A stretch of DNA of 64,000 nucleotides from Burkholderiales bacterium (GTDB taxonomy: Bacteria; Pseudomonadota; Gammaproteobacteria; Burkholderiales; WYBJ01). Positions 30,878 through 38,858 of the stretch are shown piece after piece (positions within the stretch are counted from its first letter, which is position 1; each line of letters opens with the position of its first letter). Under the pieces are notes generated by a model. The model searched no databases. It saw nothing but the letters and a program-made list of their open reading frames with translations, and was not told where the DNA came from. The DNA lies in assembly GCA_022841915.1 (NCBI GenBank), contig JALHQN010000001.1:806001-870000 (forward strand), read 5' to 3'. The position numbers were made by a program, and so were the translations under genes.

Positions 30878-32530
30878 ATGCTTGGCAAAGTGCTGCGAGG
30901 CCTGTTGAGCCGCAAACCCCGGCCCTCCGATCTCTCCGCGCCACTCAAGCACTGTTATGCAGAACTTGCCGCCGGGCGCCACGCAAAAGCAAAATCGATC
31001 GCCACCCAGCTTCTTGCCGATCACCCGCAGTCGTACACCGCGAGATTGCTTCTGGCGCAAGCCTGTGCCGCTCTGGGGGAAACGGCGAGCGCACTTGCCT
31101 TCGCGGATCAGTCCATCGCATCGGATCCTTCGAACCTCGAAGGCTATTATGTTCGGGGCATGATCTACGAGGCCACCTCGCGCCCCGGCAAGGCGATGGC
31201 CGATTTCGATCGCGTCCTGGAAATCGACACCGCCCATGTCGCGGCGCTCGATCGCAAAGGCGGCTTGCACGACGCGCGCGGCGAGTTCGAGGCGTCTCTA
31301 GCCTGCGCCGAGCGGCTGATGCGCCTGGAGCCGGGCAACGCCCAGGTCCACCACAAGATGGCGGTCACGATGCGTGAACTCGGGCGCCTGACCGAGGCGG
31401 AGAACGCCTTGCGGCAAGCGCTGTCCCTGGATCCAGCCTTCCACACGGCGCAAGCTCACCTGAGCTTGGTCTTGATCGAACTCGGACGATTCGACGAGGC
31501 CCAACAGACGCTCACGCCTCTGCTCGCGATGGCCCCGAGCGACCAGAACGCCCGCTGGGCGGCGGCGGTCCTCGGCCTGTTGAACGCCCGCTACGAAACC
31601 GGCTGGGATCATTACGAAGCACGCGAAAGCCAGCGCGATCCCAAGCTTCGCCCTGCGGACATTCCCGAATGGGATGGAACGAAGCTCACCGACGACGCCC
31701 TGCTCATCAACGCCGAGCAAGGCCTGGGCGATCAAATCATGTTCGCGTCATGCATACCGGATGCGCTTGCGCTCGCGCCCTGCTGTGTCGTCTCGTGTGA
31801 TTCCAGGCTGGTACCGATGTTTCGCAGGTCCTTTCCTGCCGTTCGCGTCGTCCCCATGCAGACCGACAAACCGCTGGACCCTGAGGCCGTCGCGCCCCTC
31901 CAGCTTCGAGCTCAGACGATGATGGGCAGCCTTCCGGGGCGTTTTCGACGCTCGCGCGATCGATTCCCTCGCCATGCGGGCTATCTCGCTCCCGATCCGG
32001 ATGCCTTGGCCTCATGGCACGCGCGCCTGGCGACGCTCGGGCCGGGCAAGAAGATCGGCATCAGCTGGACCGGAGGTACGCCGAAAACGAGACGCAGCCT
32101 GCGATCGCTGCAACTGGAGCAACTGTTGCCAGTGCTATCGGTCGAGGGCTGCGAGTTCGTCAGTCTTCAATACACCGACAGTCGCCAAGAAATCGACGCA
32201 TTGCGCGCAACGCACGGGCTTGTCGTCCACGAGTTTCCCGAGGCCATCGCCACCTACGATGAAACGGCAGCCCTGGTCGGCGCACTGGATCTGGTGATCA
32301 GCGTGTGCACGGCCGTCATCCATTTGTCCGGCGCGTTGGGAAAGCCGGTTTGGGTGATGGTGCCCTGGGTTCCGGAGTGGCGGTACTTGCGCGAGGGCGA
32401 AGAGATGCCCTGGTATCCGAACGTCAGATTATGGCGCCAGACGCGCCCGGGCTATTGGCCGGATGTCCTAGGGGAGATTGCCGCAGGACTCCAACAAAGG
32501 GTGCGCGCCGCAACGAGCATCGCGAATTAA
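30878..32530 (+). CDS. TPR protein with GT9-like glycosyltransferase domain (paralogue A)
   Basis: 550 residues. Residues about 20-245 are tetratricopeptide repeats (for example AKAMADFDRVLEIDTAHVAALD). The C-terminal half (about 255-545) resembles GT9 heptosyltransferase-like domains: AEQGLGDQIMFASC, RDRFPRHAGYL, KKIGISWTGG, and VISVCTAVIHLSGALGKPVW followed by PEWRY and MPWYPNVRL. It shares all of these with the genes at 33917, 35607 and 38859. No signal peptide. Substrate unknown; a sugar transferase acting on protein or surface glycan is inferred. It lies on the plus strand just downstream of soxZ, while the others are on the minus strand. Confidence 0.8.
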   Translation: MLGKVLRGLLSRKPRPSDLSAPLKHCYAELAAGRHAKAKSIATQLLADHPQSYTARLLLAQACAALGETASALAFADQSIASDPSNLEGYYVRGMIYEATSRPGKAMADFDRVLEIDTAHVAALDRKGGLHDARGEFEASLACAERLMRLEPGNAQVHHKMAVTMRELGRLTEAENALRQALSLDPAFHTAQAHLSLVLIELGRFDEAQQTLTPLLAMAPSDQNARWAAAVLGLLNARYETGWDHYEARESQRDPKLRPADIPEWDGTKLTDDALLINAEQGLGDQIMFASCIPDALALAPCCVVSCDSRLVPMFRRSFPAVRVVPMQTDKPLDPEAVAPLQLRAQTMMGSLPGRFRRSRDRFPRHAGYLAPDPDALASWHARLATLGPGKKIGISWTGGTPKTRRSLRSLQLEQLLPVLSVEGCEFVSLQYTDSRQEIDALRATHGLVVHEFPEAIATYDETAALVGALDLVISVCTAVIHLSGALGKPVWVMVPWVPEWRYLREGEEMPWYPNVRLWRQTRPGYWPDVLGEIAAGLQQRVRAATSIAN

Positions 32531-32631
32531 TGCCCCCCACCCTTTTGAACCCTACTCGTGCTCGCCTTGCGATCGAGGCCTACCCGCGACCGCTCGGCGC
32601 GCCGCCTTGAGAAACTCAGCGAGGTGCGACA

Positions 32632-33063
32632 TCAATGCCGGCACTCGGCAGGCACGTACTTGTAGACGGCAGAATTGCCGGTAGTGCATGCCCACATGAT
32701 GCTTCCGCCCGAGATGGTCGGCGTGAGTATGAGGGTAATCGCAGTGCCTACCGTGGTGTCGTTTCCCAGAACCTGAATGAGACCGTCGTCCGATACCGAG
32801 CCGCCAGAAATCCTGCCCGATGCCGTGACCGTCAACCCCACCCCGGAATTCGTCAAAGTCCCGTCGGAATATGCCCGCTCGGAGACCTGGGTCTTCCAGG
32901 AGGTCAATTCCATCACCAGTTCGGACACCCGCGCCCGGATGGTGTAATCCTTGTAGGCGGGCAATGCCACCGCAGCCAAGATCCCGATGATCGCAACGAC
33001 GATCATCAGTTCGATCAAAGTGAATCCGCGCTGAATCTTGTTGACCACCTCGCCCCCCGTCAT
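32632..33063 (-). CDS. Type IV pilin (PilE/PilA-like), copy 1
   Basis: 143-residue prepilin. Leader ends in QRG followed by the mature [18 protein letters not shown] helix, with the invariant E5. Two cysteines (IMWAC and AECRH) define the C-terminal disulfide loop of type IVa pilins; the C-terminus PAECRH is identical to copy 2. The ATG at 33063 has no clear ribosome site; GTG at 33048 is preceded by GGGGGG and gives a shorter leader, so the start is uncertain. Its upstream spacer holds the copy 2 terminator and a possible sigma-54 promoter. Confidence 0.9.
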   Translation of the reverse strand: MTGGEVVNKIQRGFTLIELMIVVAIIGILAAVALPAYKDYTIRARVSELVMELTSWKTQVSERAYSDGTLTNSGVGLTVTASGRISGGSVSDDGLIQVLGNDTTVGTAITLILTPTISGGSIMWACTTGNSAVYKYVPAECRH

Positions 33064-33070
33064 AAGGAAA

Positions 33071-33094
33071 GAAACCCCTCGCGAGAGGGGTTTC
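33071..33094 (-). terminator. Rho-independent terminator after pilin copy 2
   Basis: Perfect 10-bp stem (GAAACCCCTC / GAGGGGTTTC) with a GCGA loop, followed on the minus strand by TTTCTTTCCTT. It is positioned 32 bp beyond the stop of pilin copy 2 and 8 bp before copy 1, so it should stop most transcription from copy 2 entering copy 1. Confidence 0.85.
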
Positions 33095-33098
33095 TTAC

Positions 33099-33114
33099 TG
33101 CAATCAGGTGCCCG
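33099..33114 (-). promoter_or_regulatory. Possible sigma-54 promoter for pilin copy 1
   Basis: CGGGCACCTGATTGCA on the minus strand has GG-N10-GC spacing and a perfect TTGCA at -12; the -24 half (CGGGCAC) is off the TGGCAC consensus by one register. The predicted start (about 33088) would fall within the first arm of the terminator, so a transcript from here could not fold that hairpin. Prediction from sequence only. Confidence 0.4.
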
Positions 33115-33126
33115 AGAAAGCCAGGA

Positions 33127-33558
33127 TTAGTGGCGGCACTCGGCGGGGAGGAACTTGAACTGGACACCGGCACCGCCCTCGGTGCCGGCAGTACATGCCC
33201 AGGTAACCTTGCCTTCCGAGGTCAGCGTCGGCGTGAGGACGATGGTAACAACTGTACCCACCGTCGTTTGGTTGCCCGCGATCGTGATGACACCCCCTTC
33301 AGATACGCTTCCGCCAGAGACCTTGCCGCTAACGGTCACCACAAGACCGGAGCCTGCGCTGACCAACGAAGTGTCGCTGGCCGCCTTCTCGGCGATCGTC
33401 GTCTTGAAGCCGCTCGCCGCCAGAACCAGTTCCGATACCTTGGCGCGGATCGTGTAGTCCTGATAGGCCGGCAATGCCACTGCGGCCAGAATACCGATAA
33501 TCGCAACCACGATCATCAATTCGATCAAGGTAAAACCGCGTTGAACACGCTTAATCAT
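33127..33558 (-). CDS. Type IV pilin (PilE/PilA-like), copy 2
   Basis: 143-residue prepilin starting [24 protein letters not shown], with E5, the hydrophobic helix, and a cysteine pair (TWAC, AECRH). Start at ATG 33558 is supported by AGGAG seven bases upstream. It is closely related to copy 1, including the block SGGSVS and the identical end PAECRH, so the two arose by tandem duplication, with divergence in the C-terminal half that faces the filament surface. A sigma-54 promoter is predicted upstream and a strong terminator follows. Confidence 0.93.
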   Translation of the reverse strand: MIKRVQRGFTLIELMIVVAIIGILAAVALPAYQDYTIRAKVSELVLAASGFKTTIAEKAASDTSLVSAGSGLVVTVSGKVSGGSVSEGGVITIAGNQTTVGTVVTIVLTPTLTSEGKVTWACTAGTEGGAGVQFKFLPAECRH

Positions 33559-33627
33559 TTGTGAGCTCCTTTGTAGATCAATCATCGTTGAGTGCGACCA
33601 AGACTGGTAAACACCGCTGTGCATAAG

Positions 33628-33643
33628 GCAGTTTTCATACCAC
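33628..33643 (-). promoter_or_regulatory. Sigma-54 promoter for pilin copy 2
   Basis: TGGTATGAAAACTGCC on the minus strand has the invariant GG-N10-GC, with TGG at -24 and TGC at -12. Predicted start is about 60 bp upstream of the pilin ATG. Major pilin genes in Pseudomonas and many betaproteobacteria are sigma-54 and PilR dependent, which supports the call. No pilS/pilR genes are in the window. Confidence 0.6.
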
Positions 33644-33743
33644 CCGCCGAGGACTTCGCTTACAGCGGGTGTCGACCTCATCGGACAAGCATCCGCTAGC
33701 CAGCATTTTCGGCGGCATGGGGCTCGACTTGAGAAAAAAGCGG

Positions 33744-33780
33744 CGCTCCAGCACAGAAACACGAAGATACGGCTGGAGCG
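33744..33780. repeat. Inverted repeat upstream of pilin promoter
   Basis: CGCTCCAGC (33744-33752) and GCTGGAGCG (33772-33780) are perfect 9-bp arms around a 19-bp loop. The centre is about 120 bp upstream of the sigma-54 -24 element, a typical distance for an activator enhancer site; a simple RNA hairpin is the alternative. Confidence 0.45.
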
Positions 33781-33868
33781 GGGCTCTAAACGCGGCTTCA
33801 TGGCTCGCTCGCTCTGCAGGCTCTGTGCGATTGCGAACCCTCAACCCAGACCCAAACACGACACAAAC

Positions 33869-33883
33869 TGACCATTTTGGTCA
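33869..33883. repeat. 15-bp palindrome TGACCA-TTT-TGGTCA
   Basis: Perfect arms of six bases around TTT, 34 bp beyond the stop of the TPR/GT gene at 33917. On the minus strand it is followed by GTTTGTGT, so it could be a weak terminator; it could also be an operator. Undecided. Confidence 0.35.
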
Positions 33884-33916
33884 CATGCACTCACCATACA
33901 GCCGTGACCTGCCGCG

Positions 33917-35614
33917 TCACCCGGCCCCCCGCACCCGTTGTTCCAGCCGGGAAGTCGCCTCATCGATCACGACGCGCCAGTCCCCAGCGACCGACTGACG
34001 TATCAACCGCGCACTGGGGTACCACGGAATGCTGTCCCCCTGCGCCTGATAACGCCATTCGGGCACCGTGGGCACGAGCACCCAGACGTCACGCCCCAAC
34101 GCGCCTGCGAAATGAATGACGGCCGTGCACACGCTGATCACGAGATCCATCTGGCTCACGAGAGCAGCCGTCTCGTCCAGATCGTCTACGACCCCAGGCC
34201 AGGAATGCAGTATGGCGCCATAATCGGCGGTCAGGCACCGACGCTCTTCAGCCGTATCGCCATACTGAAGATCGATGAAATGCGTATTGGGTACACTCCA
34301 TAGCGGTACCAGGGTCGACAGTTCGATGGACCGCAGCGTGCGCCTGGTCGATGGCAAACCGCCCCGCCAGGAGAGGCCGACCTTGAGCCCCGGGCCGATT
34401 TCATCGAGCCTATGCCGCCATCTTTCGGCGCTCGCAGGATCTGGCCGCAAGTAGCCGCGATGCTGCGGAAAGCGGCCCCAATCCCGCCCCAATCGCAGCG
34501 GCAGGCTGCCCGAAGAGATCTCCAAGTCGACTTTGGGAGCGTGGTCGATCCACGCCGGGGGAGCACTCGTTTGCTTGCCCGGCACAACAGTCGCAGCAGG
34601 GAACGAGCGCCGGAAGAGCGCTTCCAGGCGCGGCGCGCACTCGATCACGCAACCGCCCGCCTGGTCGATGATCTCCTTGATGCAAGATGCAAACATGACT
34701 TCGTCGCCCAGCCCCTGCTCACCGTGAATCAGCAAGGTCTTGCCCTGCAGGGGCTCACCTTGCCACTGCGGCCAAGGCAGATTTCGCGACACGTAATTGC
34801 TGCGCACCAGCTTGCGAGCCTCGTAATCAGGCCAGCCTGCCTCGAATCGCCCAAGTTTCAGCAGTAGAAGTCCCCGGTTCAAGCGAACCTCATGCATGTC
34901 GGGACGTGCGGCCAAGATCTGATCGCACAAGGCAAGTGCCCGTTCGAACTCGCCTTGATGGGCCAGCACCATGGTCAGGTTACAAAGATAGCCGATGTTC
35001 GAAGGCTCTAGTTCGACTGCGCGCTGGATATGGGCCGCGCCATCGGCATAGTCCGCCCTATCCCTGAACAAAAGGTATCCGAGATTGCTATGTCCAGACG
35101 GATCGGACGGCTCGAGCGCGACCGCCTGCTCGAATGCCGTGATCGCGCCATCGACATCTTCGGCTTCGAGAAGTAACGCCCCCTTGAGGTTGTAGGCTTC
35201 GGCGGTGTTTAGGCCTTCATCGATGGCTCGTTGAGCGCCTCTCAGCGCCTCTTCGAACCTGCCTTGCTTGCGCTCGACACAGGCCAGATCGAAATGCACG
35301 CGCGCCGGTCGATCGGAAAAACACAACGCCATGGCATAGGCATCGGACGCCTCTTCGAGACGACCAAGCCGAAACATGCACAGCCCGAGCTTGTGATGAG
35401 CTTCGCTCCAGTCGTGTTTTGCCTCGACCGCCAAGGCAAACTCTTGCGCCGCCTCCTCCCAACGCTGCTCATCGAACAGAGCGCTCCCCCGCGCGAACGC
35501 AGCCTCCGCCTCGACACTCTGAGCATCGTCCGCGCTTGCGCTCGGCTTGGCAGCCCAGGTGCGCTCGCTTCGCTCGGAGTCGCGGTTTACCAGACGTTTG
35601 AGCCACTCAAGCAT
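33917..35614 (-). CDS. TPR protein with GT9-like glycosyltransferase domain (paralogue B)
   Basis: 565 residues from ATG 35614 (MLEWLKRLVNRDSERSE); the frame is open upstream to 35743 but that part overlaps paralogue C. TPR repeats at about 40-270, then the GT9-like domain: HGEQGLGDEVMFASC, KVGLSWRGG, TRRTLRSIELS, VISVCTAVIHFAGALGRDVWVLVP, PEWRY, IPWYPSARL. The start lies 8 nt inside the 3' end of paralogue C, so the pair is translationally coupled. No signal peptide or membrane helix. Sugar donor and acceptor unknown. Confidence 0.8.
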   Translation of the reverse strand: MLEWLKRLVNRDSERSERTWAAKPSASADDAQSVEAEAAFARGSALFDEQRWEEAAQEFALAVEAKHDWSEAHHKLGLCMFRLGRLEEASDAYAMALCFSDRPARVHFDLACVERKQGRFEEALRGAQRAIDEGLNTAEAYNLKGALLLEAEDVDGAITAFEQAVALEPSDPSGHSNLGYLLFRDRADYADGAAHIQRAVELEPSNIGYLCNLTMVLAHQGEFERALALCDQILAARPDMHEVRLNRGLLLLKLGRFEAGWPDYEARKLVRSNYVSRNLPWPQWQGEPLQGKTLLIHGEQGLGDEVMFASCIKEIIDQAGGCVIECAPRLEALFRRSFPAATVVPGKQTSAPPAWIDHAPKVDLEISSGSLPLRLGRDWGRFPQHRGYLRPDPASAERWRHRLDEIGPGLKVGLSWRGGLPSTRRTLRSIELSTLVPLWSVPNTHFIDLQYGDTAEERRCLTADYGAILHSWPGVVDDLDETAALVSQMDLVISVCTAVIHFAGALGRDVWVLVPTVPEWRYQAQGDSIPWYPSARLIRQSVAGDWRVVIDEATSRLEQRVRGAG

Positions 35615-37334
35615 CGTTGCCCTCAGCTTGATGCATACGCCCCAGATCTTCGCGCAGGCGGCGCACAACGGCCGTCCAATCCTCGGATCGGGCCTGACGA
35701 TAAAGCCGCACGCTCGGGTACCACGGCATCGTGTCGCCGGCATCGCCGTAGCGCCACTCTGCGAGGGCCGGCACCAGCACCGAAGCAGGCTTTCCGAGTG
35801 CCCCCGTCAGATGCACGAGCGAGGTCGTCACGGTGATCACCCTGTCGAGCGCAGTCACCAATGCGGCCGTCTCGTCATAATCGGCGATAGCCTCCGGCCA
35901 GTGATGCACGCGTATCCCGGTGCGCTCGCCGAACGCATCGATCTCGGCTTGGCACTCCGTGTACTGCAGGCTGATGATGTGCGTCTTCGGCAAACCGAGG
36001 ACGGGCTCGAGTCGGTCCAGGGGAAGGGAACGCAGCGCCCGGCGCGTGCGCAATGCTCCCCCGATCCAGGAAATGCCCATGGCAGTACCCGGCCCCAAAG
36101 CCGCCAGACGGCGGCGCCAGTGTTCCACTCTGGCTGGGTCGGCTCGCAAGTACCCCGCATAATGGGGAAAGCTCTCCAAACTCGGGCGAAAGTGCCGCGG
36201 GAGACACCCGATCAACACTTTCGCTGCAATGTCCGGATAGCGACCCAGCCACTCGGACGCACGGGCACGATCGCTGCCGACGACTTCGATTTCCGGAAAA
36301 CTGCGCTTGAACAACGTGGCGAGCCGAGGATCGCATTCGAGCACTATGCGCGACGCATGTCGCTGCAACTCCGCGATGCACGAGGCAAACATGATCTCGT
36401 CGCCCAAACCTTGCTCGGACAACACCAGCAATCGACCACTCGTCACAGCACGACCATCCCAGTCGGGCTTTGCGAAGACATCCGTCTTCCGAGCACCGCT
36501 ACGCGACTGCCGCAATGCATAATCGACCCAGCCTGCCTCGTACTCGCGGCAGGACAGGTGCGCGAGCGCACGATTCCAGCGTAGCTCGAGATGATCGGGA
36601 TGCAGCGCCAGGCCTCGCCGATAGACCTCCCGCTCCTCGTCGTAGCGCCCCAGCGCATGCAACGCGAGCCCGAGGTTGCCGAGCGCCGCGACATTGCCGG
36701 GATTGATCTCCAGCGCCTTCCTGAAATGTCGCTCTGCTTCCTCGGCCTCGCCTAGCTGCTGCAGTTGCAGCAGCCCGAGGTTGATCCGCGGCGCAGCGGC
36801 CGACGGGTCCAGAGCCAAGGAGCGCTCGTACGCGTGCGCCGCCGCAGATACGTTGCCTTGACCGCTCAGCGTCAAACCCAATTCGGTTAACAGCTCGGAA
36901 TTCTCCGGCTGCAGTCCGATGGCCCGCTCAAGCAAGACAATCGACTCCTCATGATCCGCGCATTCGCGTCGCAAGCGAGCGAGCGCACGCAGCGCCGGCA
37001 GCGACGCCTCATCCAGGGCGAGCGCGACTTCGAGGCTGTCGACGGCATCCTGCGTCTGCCCCAAGGCATCGTACGCTTCGGCTTGGCCCACATGGCCATC
37101 GACGCCGGTGCCGTCAGGCGCATCGATCGCCTGCTGAAAACAATCCAGCGCTGCTTGCGCTCGACCGAGAGCGAGCAGGCGATAGCCCTCGGCGCATGCG
37201 TCCCCAGCAGCAGGCGCGTGCCGACCGGGATCGAGCCTCGGGGATGCATTCGGGCCGTGGTGCGGCTGGTCGTGGCCGCCTTGCGGCCCTGACGGCGGCG
37301 AACCGCGTTTACGCCATCGATCGAACAGCCCCAT
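35607..37334 (-). CDS. TPR protein with GT9-like glycosyltransferase domain (paralogue C)
   Basis: 575 residues starting MGLFDRWRKRGSPP. About 60 polar N-terminal residues, TPR repeats (about 60-285), then the same C-terminal domain: SEQGLGDEIMFASC, RPSLESFPHYAGYL, GISWIGG, TRRALRSLPL. The last motif is VITVTTSLVHLTGALGKPASVLVP, with T where the other three have C (VCTAVIH), then AEWRY and MPWYPSVRL. The divergence in this site may reflect a different substrate. 25 bp downstream of the DxD glycosyltransferase gene, same strand. Confidence 0.8.
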   Translation of the reverse strand: MGLFDRWRKRGSPPSGPQGGHDQPHHGPNASPRLDPGRHAPAAGDACAEGYRLLALGRAQAALDCFQQAIDAPDGTGVDGHVGQAEAYDALGQTQDAVDSLEVALALDEASLPALRALARLRRECADHEESIVLLERAIGLQPENSELLTELGLTLSGQGNVSAAAHAYERSLALDPSAAAPRINLGLLQLQQLGEAEEAERHFRKALEINPGNVAALGNLGLALHALGRYDEEREVYRRGLALHPDHLELRWNRALAHLSCREYEAGWVDYALRQSRSGARKTDVFAKPDWDGRAVTSGRLLVLSEQGLGDEIMFASCIAELQRHASRIVLECDPRLATLFKRSFPEIEVVGSDRARASEWLGRYPDIAAKVLIGCLPRHFRPSLESFPHYAGYLRADPARVEHWRRRLAALGPGTAMGISWIGGALRTRRALRSLPLDRLEPVLGLPKTHIISLQYTECQAEIDAFGERTGIRVHHWPEAIADYDETAALVTALDRVITVTTSLVHLTGALGKPASVLVPALAEWRYGDAGDTMPWYPSVRLYRQARSEDWTAVVRRLREDLGRMHQAEGNDA

Positions 37335-37359
37335 GGCTTTCAGTAACGTCGGGCGTCAG

Positions 37360-38046
37360 CTAGTGCTGGCCCGTTCGTTGAGCAGCGAACAGCATCGCGT
37401 CGCGGTCGGCGAACCATTCCCGCGAATACTCGCACTCTCGATACTCGTCGAAGTAAGGCCCCCCGAGCGTGTAATGCACGAGCGACATGCCCGGACGCGG
37501 CTCGTCGTAGCCCACGAGATGATTCCAGCCATGGGGCAGTTCACCGATCAATCCATCGTCGCCCAGCCACTTGAACTGGTGCAGCTCGAGCCCGGTTGCC
37601 CGATTCACGAAGTCGGGCGTCAATGCGCGGCAGCGCTCGTTGTTGAACAACATGACGCTCGACCAGTTTTTCTTTTCGTATTTCGACTGCGGCTGATCGA
37701 GGAACTTGACCGCTTCTCGCGGTGAATGCCGATGCTTCACCACCATGACTGCATAGCGATCGTCGCGCAGGTCGTAGAGCTTGGCGATGTCATCGAGGAC
37801 CAGCATGTCGCAGTCCATGAAGATGGACCACCCGGAGAAGTCGGACAGGTAGGGCGTGAGGAACCGCGAGAAGGAGAAGTCGGTGGACTGTAAAGCGTGC
37901 CGCTCCCGCGTCATGAGACCATTCAACTGCGACAGGGCCAGCGGTGCGATGGCCACCGGTCGCGACGCACGCACGCGGATGCTGTGCGACAGAACGTTGT
38001 ACGCCACGGCTTCCCGCGGATCGTATCCCACGAATATCCGAATCAT
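37360..38046 (-). CDS. GT8-like glycosyltransferase with DxD motif
   Basis: 228 residues, no signal peptide. N-terminus MIRIFVGYDPREAVAYNVL and the segment WSIFMDCDMLVLDDIAKLY contain the DCD (DxD) metal/nucleotide-sugar motif; LFNNERC and LPHGWNHLVGY also fit family 8-like transferases, as does the C-terminal LVHYTLGGPYF. The donor and acceptor are not evident. Located upstream of paralogue C and downstream of the methyltransferase gene on the same strand, so probably one functional group. Confidence 0.75.
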   Translation of the reverse strand: MIRIFVGYDPREAVAYNVLSHSIRVRASRPVAIAPLALSQLNGLMTRERHALQSTDFSFSRFLTPYLSDFSGWSIFMDCDMLVLDDIAKLYDLRDDRYAVMVVKHRHSPREAVKFLDQPQSKYEKKNWSSVMLFNNERCRALTPDFVNRATGLELHQFKWLGDDGLIGELPHGWNHLVGYDEPRPGMSLVHYTLGGPYFDEYRECEYSREWFADRDAMLFAAQRTGQH

Positions 38047-38176
38047 TACAGCTCCTCGAGCCAGTACGTAAGCGTCGAACGATTATACTTCCCGCAGATC
38101 ACGTAGCCGGTCAACGCAGGCCAAACGTTTTTGCCTGCCCTCTACCGCTCAGCATTAGATGGCGACGACGGCTCAA

Positions 38177-38204
38177 CCACTAAGTCTGCATGGCGAATTA
38201 GTGG
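38177..38204 (-). repeat. Inverted repeat at the methyltransferase stop codon
   Basis: CCACTAA and TTAGTGG are perfect 7-bp arms around a 14-bp loop, with one arm containing the stop codon of the gene at 38198. It could form a hairpin at the end of the message; no U-tract follows, so a terminator is doubtful. Confidence 0.3.
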
Positions 38205-38857
38205 CAACCTCGTATCACCTCTTCCTTCAAAACGGGCTCGCCCGATTTCCCCTCCATCTTCGTCTGCACCCAAACTTCATAGGCGACACCCGGATACTGC
38301 GAGGCCGTAGCGCGCAGAACGTCATCCCACCAAGCAGCCGGCTTGATGGTGCAATGGGCGTTCTCACCGTTGGGCAAGTGTTTGCGCGCCAGATAGCTGG
38401 CGACGTTGGCGTACACGAACCGCTCGGCATAGCCGAAGATCTCGTCCAGGATCCACGGCACATCCTCCTCGGGGCAATGCTCGAGCACATCGGTCGAGAG
38501 CACGCCGTCGAAGCGCCCTTCCGGAACCCGACTGTACGGTGCGTAGCATGGGTCGTAGCAATGCACGGCGACGACATCCCAGTAGTCGACGATCGTGTCG
38601 TAGCTGACCCCGTCCGGTGCCTTGAAGGGCCGCGCCTCGTAGAGCACGCCCTTGCCGCAACCGTAGTCGAGCAAGGTGTTGGCCGAGGTCCGCTCGACCA
38701 GCGCCTTGATGCGCGCCACCTGGGAACTCAAGCTCATCCCGTTGAACGTTTGCTCAGCCGGTAAGCCCATCTGCGCCTCGCCGTGCTGATGCAATTGACC
38801 GTACATCGCCAAAAGACTGCTGTAGCGAGGGCTCGGGTTCGACCGGCTGAAAGTCAT
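38198..38857 (-). CDS. Class I SAM-dependent methyltransferase
   Basis: 219 residues with the SAM motif LLDYGCGKGVLYEAR (about 61-75), an acidic segment DVVAVHCYDPCYAPYSRVPEGRFDGVLSTDVLEHC typical of sugar- or small-molecule methyltransferases, and a C-terminal VQTKMEGKSG. Methyltransferase is certain; the target is unknown. The start codon is one base after the stop of paralogue D, indicating coupled translation, so the enzyme may modify the same glycan. Confidence 0.82.
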   Translation of the reverse strand: MTFSRSNPSPRYSSLLAMYGQLHQHGEAQMGLPAEQTFNGMSLSSQVARIKALVERTSANTLLDYGCGKGVLYEARPFKAPDGVSYDTIVDYWDVVAVHCYDPCYAPYSRVPEGRFDGVLSTDVLEHCPEEDVPWILDEIFGYAERFVYANVASYLARKHLPNGENAHCTIKPAAWWDDVLRATASQYPGVAYEVWVQTKMEGKSGEPVLKEEVIRGCH

Positions 38858-38858
38858 A

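Larger units (their letters stand above)
33559..33916. other. Intergenic region upstream of pilin copy 2
   Basis: No credible gene in 358 bp. It holds the predicted sigma-54 promoter (33628-33643), an inverted repeat of 9-bp arms (33744-33780) and a 15-bp palindrome (33869-33883). The right end is the 3' flank of the TPR/GT gene at 33917. Confidence 0.6.
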
